Below, piece after piece: positions 52,418 to 60,227 of a DNA stretch of 64,000 nt. The position numbers and the translations under genes were made by a program. The first letter of the stretch is position 1, and every line of letters begins with the position of its first letter. The notes below the pieces were generated by a model that did no database searches, was not told the DNA's origin, and saw only the letters and a program-made list of their open reading frames with translations. The DNA is from Candidatus Kapaibacterium sp. GTDB lineage: Bacteria > Bacteroidota > Ignavibacteria > Kapaibacteriales > UBA7675. Location of the stretch: positions 57,622 to 121,621 of the forward strand of contig JANQRB010000017.1 in assembly GCA_028284775.1 (NCBI GenBank), in the 5' to 3' direction.

Positions 52418-53401
52418 ATGAAGACTCTGCCATTTATAGTACCCCTTGCCGTATTCAGCGTCCTGATCCTCGGAAGCTCGCTGACGCCTAACTATTCGAA
52501 GGCCAGGGCGGAGGCGGATCCGCAGCAAAGCGATACGCCCGGCGTTGCCGCCCATTCCATCCCCGACTATCACCTGCATTACCTTAACGTTTTTGATACC
52601 ATCTGGGTCCTTGGCGACGTGTTTATCGAGATTTCCCTGAAGGATCAGCTTCTTTCTGTACATCGGCGCGAAGCCGACAGCGTCACCAGCTACAAAGTAT
52701 CTTCAGGCAACAAATATGTTGAAGACGGAATGGAAACGCCGGATGGGCTTTATTCCGTACAGAGTAAATCGCCGCTGGCTATCTCCCGCCAGTACGACGA
52801 CGCCAAGATGTTTCATTGGATTGGCTTCAACTATAATATCGGCTGTCATGGCCTTGAGGGTCGCGGATATTACCGCTATCTCGGCAAACGGCCTTCTTCG
52901 CACGGCTGTATTCGCATGGCCCGCGAGGACATCAAAGAAATGTATCCGCAGGTCGCGTACGGCACCCCGGTAATTGTTTACAAGGAAGAGCCTGCGCGCA
53001 AGCTGTTTTTTGCCGACCCCGCCACCTTCGATACCAGCCGCAGCGTACGAATGGTATCACGTCGAAAGAAGAACACGGCGGTACGACATCTTCTTGCGCG
53101 CAGACTCGAGCGGCTCTACAGCGGCCGACTGTTTGTTGAAGAATTACCGCAAGTTTATTTTGACGGACAAACGCAATTGCGGCCGGGCGGTTACGACGTC
53201 GGTCAGGCGGAATTGATTCCGTCCGGTCACGAACGGCCGATGACCTTTGCGGCGCTGCTTAACTATTCGGTCGTCGATCGTTTTGATTATCTGCAGCCCC
53301 ATACCGACCATTTTGTGCCGGCCGACGAGTTCACCCCCGCCGTCGACAGCAGCCTGATTCCTCAACAACTCGGTTCGGATACCCTAGTTGCCGGCTCGTA
53401 A
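52418..53401 (+). CDS. L,D-transpeptidase (YkuD fold), exported
   Basis: A 327-residue protein with a signal peptide or anchor (LPFIVPLAVFSVLILGSSL). The YkuD domain spans about residues 60-200: strands 'VFIEISLKDQLLSVHRREAD', 'GMETPDGLYSVQSKSPLAI' and the active site SSHGCIRM with the catalytic Cys and the preceding His. Such enzymes make 3-3 crosslinks or attach proteins to peptidoglycan. A C-terminal extension of about 110 residues has no recognised domain. The start at 52418 was chosen for the signal sequence. Its 3' end overlaps that of the convergent amidase gene by 18 bp. Confidence 0.9.
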   Translation: MKTLPFIVPLAVFSVLILGSSLTPNYSKARAEADPQQSDTPGVAAHSIPDYHLHYLNVFDTIWVLGDVFIEISLKDQLLSVHRREADSVTSYKVSSGNKYVEDGMETPDGLYSVQSKSPLAISRQYDDAKMFHWIGFNYNIGCHGLEGRGYYRYLGKRPSSHGCIRMAREDIKEMYPQVAYGTPVIVYKEEPARKLFFADPATFDTSRSVRMVSRRKKNTAVRHLLARRLERLYSGRLFVEELPQVYFDGQTQLRPGGYDVGQAELIPSGHERPMTFAALLNYSVVDRFDYLQPHTDHFVPADEFTPAVDSSLIPQQLGSDTLVAGS

Positions 53402-55510
53402 GTCCCGATATTGCTGCGCGTAGCGTTCAATCGCATTGTACATCCCCTTGGCAATCGCCTTCTGTCCTTTCGTTGAGGCCAGGTATTTTTCTTCTTTGCG
53501 ATTGGAGAGAAACGCTGCCTCAAACAGGATGTTGGGCATCGATGCGCCCACCAGAACGTAGAATCCGGCCTGGTTAACGCCGCGGTTTTTTAAGGTCGTG
53601 GTCTTTCCAACCTCTTCCTGCACCAGCATCGCAAACTGTTCCGACAACTTAACAAATGCCTTCTGTGCCATATTGATGACGATGAATTCTTCATCATTCA
53701 GTTCTTTGTAGCGTGCCGTGTTTTCCTCGAACTTCACAACGCCGTTTTCTTTGTGCGCCACGCGAACTGCCTCTTCGTTGCGCCCCGGCCGCAGTATATA
53801 GGTTTCAAAGCCCTCGGCGGTATGGGGGATGGTCGGCATCGAATTGCAATGAATGCTGATAAACAGTTTGCCGCCGGCCTCATTGGCGATCTGTCCACGG
53901 CGATAAAGCTCGATAAATGTATCGTCGTCGCGCGTGTAGACAACTTTTGTCGCCGGCATGTTTGTTTTAATCAGGCGTCCGAGCTCAAGGGCCAGCTTGA
54001 GCGCAATATCTTTTTCACGAATGCCGGTCACGCCGATTGCGCCGGGATCCTTACCGCCGTGACCGGCGTCGAGGACGATTACATCCAGGTTCCACTTGGC
54101 CGATTCCTCGGCCAGCCGACGCTGAACATCATTGCTGCCGGCGAATCTGATCGATAGCTCAATTTTGCTGCTGCCGCGTCTCTTGTGCGATACGGACAGG
54201 ATTTCTCTGGCGAATCGAATTCGATAAACGAGAATGGCGCGAATCTTCTCGCTTGCGGCGGCGGCAATGAATTCATTCTCCGCGATTGCCGCGAAGTTGT
54301 CGATTGCATTATCGGCGCCCGGGAAGCGCAGAACGACGCGGGATCCCGCCTGCTCCGGCTTTTGATACGCATCAATCGCGGAAGAAGCCTCAAACAGCAG
54401 TGTCGCCGAGTTCGAGTCGGCATTCACGCTTACGTTGGTGATGACGGGCCCTTTGGGCTCCGGGTTGGTTATGGCCGCCACAGCGCTCGGCGCGTCATTC
54501 GCGGCCACCCTCGCCTGCTGTGTGGCGGGCGCTTCCAAATCTTCCACCGGCAGGAGCGAGGCCAGCAGCGGCGAAGCCTTCAGGGCCGGTAGATGCAGGT
54601 GTGAATGACTGCTGTCGATCTCTTCACCTTCACGTCGCTTCAAATCGCCGGGCACGATGTAACGCCGGCGGGCCTGACCTGGAGGCTGCGCGTCATCGGC
54701 GCGCGCGGGCGTATTGAAGCGCGGCGCGCGTTTCTGCGGCACCGGCTTATCCAAAACGCTGCGTTTAAGGTCCGGCGGCAGGACATAACTGTTTGCCGTC
54801 CTGTCCGGTCCCGAGCGCGGCGCGGATTCGACGGCGGACCCAGCGCCTGTGTTAGAAGGCATTCCGTTACGGCCTGGATCGACTCTGACGCCGCCTGTGC
54901 CCGCGCTCTGATTCCAATCCGCCGGGAGAGCTTGACGTGACGGCGAGTGAGGTCCGGCGCTTGCGGGCGTCGCCGATGGCCCGGGGCCGATGTCTCCCGA
55001 GGGTCCGGCGGCATTATGGTCGTGCGGAACATAGGTTGCGACCGGCGACTTTTGCCAGAAGACCGATGGGTCGTCAAGACGGATGCGATTGTGATGACCC
55101 GCTTCAACATGAAAAAGGCTTAACTTATCCAGTGCTTTGAAAAATGGCAGCGCAGGAACGTATATCTCGCGGCCCAGCAGCAAATTAGGATAAGGAAGCT
55201 GTACCATCCGGATACCCGTCGCGCTGTGCAAACTGACATAAAGGGTCGCGGGCAGCACCTGCAACTTCCCTTCGGCCGTGGCGACAACGGTTCCATCCTC
55301 TTCCAGAGCCCGGCCCACGAAGAGAGAACGCACCAATTTGTTAAAGGCGAAATAGTCGCGATCGCCAACACTACGCGCCTTCAGGCGTAGCTGCTTCCCA
55401 TCGGGCTTCGTAATAAAGTAGGTGCTGGAAGCGAAGCCAGTCACCGGCTGAGAGCCAAAGGCCGTCAGGAAGAACAACAGAGTCGCCAGGTATCGAGTGT
55501 AGTTAAGCAT
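53384..55510 (-). CDS. N-acetylmuramoyl-L-alanine amidase (Amidase_3) with a long disordered middle
   Basis: A 708-residue periplasmic zinc amidase. The signal peptide is at residues 1-28. Residues to about 150 form a copper-amine-oxidase-like N-terminal region, then a Pro/Ala/Gly-rich stretch (about 160-330). A short AMIN-like beta region (about 345-460) leads to Amidase_3 at about 470-705. Zinc ligands are visible in VIVLDAGHGGKDPGA (His) and the Glu in 'TGIREKDIALKL', with His in SIHCNSMP; the catalytic Glu is in NILFEAAFLS. It is probably the enzyme regulated by the EnvC-like protein encoded nearby. The ATG at 55510 is used; the TTG three codons earlier is the only upstream option. Confidence 0.92.
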   Translation of the reverse strand: MLNYTRYLATLLFFLTAFGSQPVTGFASSTYFITKPDGKQLRLKARSVGDRDYFAFNKLVRSLFVGRALEEDGTVVATAEGKLQVLPATLYVSLHSATGIRMVQLPYPNLLLGREIYVPALPFFKALDKLSLFHVEAGHHNRIRLDDPSVFWQKSPVATYVPHDHNAAGPSGDIGPGPSATPASAGPHSPSRQALPADWNQSAGTGGVRVDPGRNGMPSNTGAGSAVESAPRSGPDRTANSYVLPPDLKRSVLDKPVPQKRAPRFNTPARADDAQPPGQARRRYIVPGDLKRREGEEIDSSHSHLHLPALKASPLLASLLPVEDLEAPATQQARVAANDAPSAVAAITNPEPKGPVITNVSVNADSNSATLLFEASSAIDAYQKPEQAGSRVVLRFPGADNAIDNFAAIAENEFIAAAASEKIRAILVYRIRFAREILSVSHKRRGSSKIELSIRFAGSNDVQRRLAEESAKWNLDVIVLDAGHGGKDPGAIGVTGIREKDIALKLALELGRLIKTNMPATKVVYTRDDDTFIELYRRGQIANEAGGKLFISIHCNSMPTIPHTAEGFETYILRPGRNEEAVRVAHKENGVVKFEENTARYKELNDEEFIVINMAQKAFVKLSEQFAMLVQEEVGKTTTLKNRGVNQAGFYVLVGASMPNILFEAAFLSNRKEEKYLASTKGQKAIAKGMYNAIERYAQQYRDLRAGN

Positions 55511-55546
55511 AGCTAACAATGCCAGTGTTGTTCAAAGCTGAAATCA

Positions 55547-56599
55547 TCATAAATCCAACCATCCGCGGCGCTTAAAGAAAAGCAACATGCCCCCCGCCAA
55601 AAGGATGAAAGTCACCCATACCATCGGGTAGCCGTAGTCCTGACTAAGCTCCGGCATATTTTCAAAATTCATTCCGTAGATTCCCGTTATCAGCGTCAGC
55701 GGCAGAAAAATCGTCGAGATAACCGTTAATACTTTCATCACCTCGTTCATCTTATTCGAAGCCACCGACAGATAAGCGTCCTGTAAACCGTTTATCAGAT
55801 CGCGGTAATTTTCCGTTAAGTCCACAATGCGCACAAGATGGTCATAGACGTTGCGATAGTAAAATGTTTCATCTCGCGATATCAGGGCAAATTCGCCGCG
55901 CGACAGCCGGTTGAGAATTTCCCGCTGATAGGTACTGATTTTTTTAAGCTGCTGGACGCCTTTCTTGAGACTGAGAATTTTTGACAAAGTGGCGGATTGC
56001 GGATTCTGAAACACACTTATTTCAAGCTTATCGACCAGGTCGTCGAAATATTCCATTAAGGGCGCATAGTTCTCAACGATCTGATCGATGATAATATGAA
56101 AGAGGTAGTCCGGGCCGCGGCTCAGCGCTTTGTCGTTCTTCTGACAAAGCTGCCAGGCATAGTCAATCGACTTTGAGGATTCATAGTGGTGAGTTACCAG
56201 TAAGTTTTTACCCAGGAAGGCGTTGATCTGACGCGTTGGAAAACGAATGTTAATGAGCTTGTCGTCCTCATCGTCGTCACCATCCGGCAGGTAGCTGAAA
56301 CTCTCGATAGGACGGTCGACAGGGTTGAAAATGACGAAGAGATATTCGTGATAATCTTCAACTTTGGGATAATGGTCACCTTCATCCGGTTCAAGCCGCT
56401 CGCGCTGACAATCTTCGACCGCCAGACTGTGAAACAGGAAGTAGTGAATCAAAATCGTTTCTTCTTCCTCTTCGGACGGATTGTCCATATCCACCCAGAG
56501 AATCGCATCCTCATATTCCGGATTGTTGCGAATGCTGAACAGCTCCTGAATACTGAGCTGCCGCGCCTTGTTCTTATCATAAATCAGTATTCGTACCAT
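55547..56599 (-). CDS. corA: CorA-family magnesium/cobalt transporter
   Basis: A pentameric ion channel of the inner membrane. The 350-residue protein has the large cytoplasmic domain with a long stalk helix ('LEISVFQNPQSATLSKILSL', 'LTENYRDLINGLQDAYLSVA'). Two membrane spans end the protein: 'VLTVISTIFLPLTLITGIYG' and 'MVWVTFILLAGGMLLF'. The signature YGMNF sits at the end of the first span. The C-terminal FKRRGWLDL is typical. The gene start lies inside the 3' end of the recombinase-like gene (23-bp overlap), so the two are translated from one message. Confidence 0.94.
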   Translation of the reverse strand: MVRILIYDKNKARQLSIQELFSIRNNPEYEDAILWVDMDNPSEEEEETILIHYFLFHSLAVEDCQRERLEPDEGDHYPKVEDYHEYLFVIFNPVDRPIESFSYLPDGDDDEDDKLINIRFPTRQINAFLGKNLLVTHHYESSKSIDYAWQLCQKNDKALSRGPDYLFHIIIDQIVENYAPLMEYFDDLVDKLEISVFQNPQSATLSKILSLKKGVQQLKKISTYQREILNRLSRGEFALISRDETFYYRNVYDHLVRIVDLTENYRDLINGLQDAYLSVASNKMNEVMKVLTVISTIFLPLTLITGIYGMNFENMPELSQDYGYPMVWVTFILLAGGMLLFFKRRGWLDL

Positions 56600-57554
56600 A
56601 CTCGATCGTCATTAATCCAAGTTTGTCCGCTCGCTCTCTGCTTCGAATCTTGCCTACCTGGCGAAAGTAGATCATGGCCGTCGGCCGCCATTCGATACGC
56701 ATGCGCCGCATCAGCTCTTCAGGGCTGACACCGGCTTCCGCCAAAAGAATACCCGCCGTATGACGCAAGGAAAAGGGCGTCAGTTTGCGGTCCCTCCCGC
56801 GCTTGACGCCGCTATCTTTTAAGCGTCCTGCAACGGCTTCCCGCAGACCGCGGATGGTCATCCGGGCACCCCTGGAACGATTGCTGTTCGACACAAACAT
56901 CGGATCACCTGCCTCGCTTTGATCGTTTCGTTCGCCGAGATAGTCCCGGATTGCGGCAACTGTCCGCTCCGGCACGGGAACGGCCTCGTCTTTCACGCTC
57001 CGTCCCTTTCCCTGCACATACAGCATCCAGGCATCGCCGCGCCGATGCAGATCTCCGATGTCGACCCGCGTGATTTCCAGCTCGGAGCAGGCACAGCCGA
57101 GCATCATGCGGATAATGGCTGCATCGCGCTTGCCGGAAACCGTAGAAGTGTCGATGGACGCAAAGAGCATCTCGATGTCATCCATTGAAAGAAAAGTGCG
57201 CTTGTGGCTTGCCGGTCGCCGGCCGCCGCGAATTGCGAGGGCAGGGTTGGCTTGCAGTATGTTGCAGTCTACCAGATAGCTGCATAAGCGCCGCAATGCC
57301 GTCAAATATGTCGAAATCGAAACGTCCTGCAGCAGTTTTTCTTCGGCAAGGTATTGCTTGTAGCGCTCAACATCTTCCTGACGAAAAAGAAAATGTTTTT
57401 CGCGAGCGAAAAAAACACTGAACTCGCGCAGTGCTCGCTGGTAGGTTCCTCTTGTTTCTTTACTTTTGCCCGCGCTTGCTTCCAGAAAACTTTCGATATG
57501 AAGCAGCAGCTCGGCAAGAGGCATTCGAATTGGTGTCAAAGTATGTTCGGCCAT
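56577..57554 (-). CDS. Tyrosine-recombinase-like protein with eroded catalytic site
   Basis: A 325-residue protein with the XerC/XerD layout: an N-terminal SAM-like domain ('YQRALREFSVFFAREKH', 'YLTALRRLCSYL') and a C-terminal catalytic fold ('DEAVPVPERTVAAIRDYL', 'LTPFSLRHTAGILLAEAG'). Compared with XerD, the first catalytic Arg is replaced: GCACSEL where GLRVSEL is expected. The His of HxxR is Phe (PFSLRH). The third His is also not seen (RIEWRPTAMIY). The GKG lysine, the second Arg and the nucleophile Tyr (MIYFRQV) remain. So strand exchange is doubtful; it may be a binding protein or a defunct recombinase. The start at 57554 is the first Met before conserved sequence. It overlaps corA by 23 bp. 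Confidence 0.85.
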   Translation of the reverse strand: MAEHTLTPIRMPLAELLLHIESFLEASAGKSKETRGTYQRALREFSVFFAREKHFLFRQEDVERYKQYLAEEKLLQDVSISTYLTALRRLCSYLVDCNILQANPALAIRGGRRPASHKRTFLSMDDIEMLFASIDTSTVSGKRDAAIIRMMLGCACSELEITRVDIGDLHRRGDAWMLYVQGKGRSVKDEAVPVPERTVAAIRDYLGERNDQSEAGDPMFVSNSNRSRGARMTIRGLREAVAGRLKDSGVKRGRDRKLTPFSLRHTAGILLAEAGVSPEELMRRMRIEWRPTAMIYFRQVGKIRSRERADKLGLMTIEYGTNTDL

Positions 57555-57703
57555 AGAATCCGCCGCGGCGTGAGACTCCTTACGCTGATAGGACGCTTGC
57601 AGGGCCAGGTTTTCGCATACACACTGCGCTAATCGAAAAATTACAAAAATCCCGCTAAACAACTACAAGCAGGGCTCGCGAGAGTCGGAAAGCGTTACTG
57701 AAT

Positions 57704-59119
57704 ATGGCCAGATCAAAGGTTCGCGAAACGGTGGAATTGACGATTGAGTCGATTGGATTCGAAGGTAAAGCTGTCGCCCGCCGGGACGGCCTGGTTTACT
57801 TCGTGCAGGGAGCGGTCCCCGGCGATCGGGTAGTGGCCGAACTGAGGAAGAAAAAACGCAGACACCGCGAGGCGGTCGTCAGCCATGTGCTTGAAGCATC
57901 GGAGCATCGGCGCGATCCGGCCTGCAGCTATTTTGGCGACTGTGGCGGCTGCAGATGGCAGCACCTTGATTATGCCGAACAGGTGGCCTGGAAAAAGCGC
58001 CATGTTCAGGACGCCTTCCAGCGCCTGGCTAAAATCGAATTCGGTGAGTTGCATCCGACGGTGGCAGCCTCTTCGCCCTTCTGGTATCGCAACAAAATGG
58101 AATTTTCATTTGCTGCCTCGCGCTGGCTCACGCAGGCGGAGATCGCATCCGGGCTTGACCTGCCCAAAGATTTCGCTCTCGGCCTGCACGCTCCGGGACG
58201 CTTCGACAAGGTGATCGACATCGAAAAGTGCTGGCTGCAAAGCGAGCTGAGCAATCGTATTCTCAATAGTGTTCGGGCGGCCGCGCTGCAATACCATACC
58301 AGCCCTTACAATACACGCAGCCAATCCGGATTCCTGCGCAACCTGGTTGTCAGGCATGCTATCGCCACGAAGGAGACTATGGTCATCCTGGTGACCTCGC
58401 CGTCCCAAAGCGATGCAGATGAGAATCTCCGTCGCTGGTTCGCAACACAATTTGTTGCGGATTTCCCGGAGTTAACAACTGCAATTCATGCCGTGACGGA
58501 TTCCAAAGCGACGATTGCAGTCGGCGAGCCCGAAATCATCTATGGTCCCGGTTACATCAGCGAAACTCTGCTCGGCGTGTCCTTCCGCATTTCGCCCTTT
58601 TCCTTCTTCCAGACAAATACCCTGCAGGCTGAGCGCCTTTTCAGCATCGCAATCGAATTTGCAGGGCTTTCAGCCGACGACAAAGTTTGGGACCTGTATT
58701 GCGGGGCGGGCAGCATTGCATTGAGTGTCGCTCGCAATGCCGCCGAGGTCATTGGGATCGAACTGTCCGAGTCAGCAATAGCCGACGCCCGGGCCAATGC
58801 CGAACGCAACGGCATCAGCAATGTCCGCTTTGTGAGTGCAGACGTAAAAAATGCGGCCGCATCGTCGCTGCTTGCCGATGCGCAGAGGCCTGACATCATA
58901 TTTGTCGATCCCCCTCGCGCGGGAATGCATCCGGATGTCGTGAAAAGACTTCCGGATTTCGGCGCCGCAAAAATTGTATACATTTCCTGCAATCCGACAA
59001 CCCAGGCCCGTGATTGCGCGCTTCTCGACAGCCATTATCGCGTGCAGCGCATCCAGCCGGTCGACATGTTTCCGAACACCTACCACATTGAATCGGTCGC
59101 CCTGCTTGAACGTCGCTGA
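57704..59119 (+). CDS. RlmD/TrmA-family RNA (uracil-C5)-methyltransferase
   Basis: A 471-residue SAM-dependent methylase of rRNA or tRNA. Residues 1-60 form a TRAM-type OB domain ('ELTIESIGFEGKAVARRDG', 'AVPGDRVVAELRK'). Iron-sulfur cysteines are in CSYFGDCGGCRWQHL plus one more. The SAM-binding part has 'VWDLYCGAGSIALSVARNAA' and 'FVDPPRAGMHPDVV', and the catalytic Cys and base are in YISCNPTTQARD and 'NTYHIESVALLERR'. The four-cysteine cluster favours RlmD-type over TrmA. It is divergent from the recombinase-like gene with 150 bp between the chosen starts. Confidence 0.93.
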   Translation: MARSKVRETVELTIESIGFEGKAVARRDGLVYFVQGAVPGDRVVAELRKKKRRHREAVVSHVLEASEHRRDPACSYFGDCGGCRWQHLDYAEQVAWKKRHVQDAFQRLAKIEFGELHPTVAASSPFWYRNKMEFSFAASRWLTQAEIASGLDLPKDFALGLHAPGRFDKVIDIEKCWLQSELSNRILNSVRAAALQYHTSPYNTRSQSGFLRNLVVRHAIATKETMVILVTSPSQSDADENLRRWFATQFVADFPELTTAIHAVTDSKATIAVGEPEIIYGPGYISETLLGVSFRISPFSFFQTNTLQAERLFSIAIEFAGLSADDKVWDLYCGAGSIALSVARNAAEVIGIELSESAIADARANAERNGISNVRFVSADVKNAAASSLLADAQRPDIIFVDPPRAGMHPDVVKRLPDFGAAKIVYISCNPTTQARDCALLDSHYRVQRIQPVDMFPNTYHIESVALLERR

Positions 59120-59224
59120 CATTACGGCAGCGTTAAACGATAATTTGCTTTTGTACTCCGATGAGCTGCCCGAATGCGGTCACCGCCGTTTATAGTTGGC
59201 TTGGGGATGGTCAGCGGCTGAGTT

Positions 59225-59260
59225 CGGCATATCAGGACAATGGCATTGTCCTGATAGCCG
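59225..59260. repeat. Perfect 12-bp palindrome with 3-base loop
   Basis: TATCAGGACAAT (59230-59241) pairs with ATTGTCCTGATA (59245-59256); CGGC and GCCG extend it outward around one bulged A. No T-tract follows, so it does not look like a plain terminator. Confidence 0.8.
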
Positions 59261-59435
59261 GCGACGTTTAGTCAACAGGAGGGAATTAACGGATTAAGCT
59301 GGCTTTGTATCAATGCGCTTCAGACGCGGGACTTGCGACAAATCGCTTGTCAACTGTTAATAGAGCATTAATTCGGGTAGAGTCGAACAAAGGTGAATTC
59401 GGACCAGGGAGTATCAAGCAACTCGCGACAAAATA

Positions 59436-59539
59436 CGAAGGGGACGGCCGGAGCATGCTGGGATGTATTGCGAGTTGATCGATCAGCGACACGCATTTCT
59501 AACCGCAGTCAAATGCGTGATAGCCCGGCGTCCCCTTCG
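59436..59539. repeat. Long-armed inverted repeat enclosing a second hairpin
   Basis: Arms 59436-59451 and 59525-59539 pair over 15 bp with one bulged G. Inside, CACGCATTT (59490-59498) pairs with AAATGCGTG (59511-59519). CAACTCGC at 59419-59426 can also pair with GCGAGTTG at 59470-59477, crossing the long stem, so two alternative folds exist. Confidence 0.65.
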
Positions 59540-59714
59540 TTATCTTTTCGTGAATGTAGTTCCACGAGCTCCAAGTACAATCCAGACTGCAACTTGTTGG
59601 TCACGCCGCCAATCCGCCTTCCACCACGGATCTACACCGTCGACTGTTAACGCTCTCCGCCACATAAAAAACGTCTGCCGGTCAGAATCTCGTTGGGTTC
59701 GGACAGCAGCTACC

Positions 59715-59735
59715 CGCTCGTTCGCCGAACGAGCG
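59715..59735. repeat. Near-perfect palindrome, 10-bp arms
   Basis: CGCTCGTTCG (59715-59724) and CGAACGAGCG (59726-59735) are separated by a single base, so they could form a dyad binding site or a tight hairpin. Confidence 0.7.
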
Positions 59736-60227
59736 CCCGGCAACTCTCGCGCCTTCCATTCAAGCGCTGCCCTAGGAACAGGCGACAAGGGGCGGCAGTC
59801 TTTCATCGCTGCAATCAAATGTACAGGAAGGAAGCCAAGGACCAGCGCTAAGCAGCGACACTCAACTGAAGTTGTTGCAAAAATACGGCGCCGCTTGTAC
59901 CCGAATAATTGGAACCGGCAGAAATATAGTCTTCAGCACCTGAGCTTTGTTCAATCCGATCGGGGTAGCTAAACCTCGACCGACGTCGATCCGAGCACAT
60001 TGTCAGCGTGAAAACAAGATCCTCCAATTATGGAGTCGGGAGCGGCGCCTACGCAGTACAGGGGGTACAGATCTTGCCAAACGGGCCTGCTCAATTCGTG
60101 GCGCTTAAACTACGCTTGCCGACGAGTAATGTCAATCGCTAATAAATGAGCGTGTTGATTAACTGTACAAGCGGTGGATTATCCCTGATAAACGGTGAGA
60201 GTGACCGGCGCAAGGACAGCGGTATCG

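Larger units (their letters stand above)
59120..60227. other. 1.1-kb gene-free region rich in inverted repeats
   Basis: Open frames here (for example a 170-codon one at 59463-59972) lack protein-like composition. Notable structures are listed separately at 59225-59260, 59436-59539 and 59715-59735. No tRNA, RNase P, tmRNA or SRP RNA was recognised. Confidence 0.55.

Noticed and set aside
56577..57554. Integrase as sign of a prophage or genomic island
   Set aside because: No phage genes and no att repeats; the only tRNA is 37 kb away; the gene is locked in an overlap with corA.
59436..59539. Integron attC site
   Set aside because: The terminal core sites (RYYYAAC / GTTRRRY) are not at the ends of the inverted repeat, and no integrase of integron type is in the window.
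59463..59972. 170-codon open frame in the 1.1-kb gap
   Set aside because: Arg/Ser/Ala-rich with no motifs, runs across strong inverted repeats; taken as chance.
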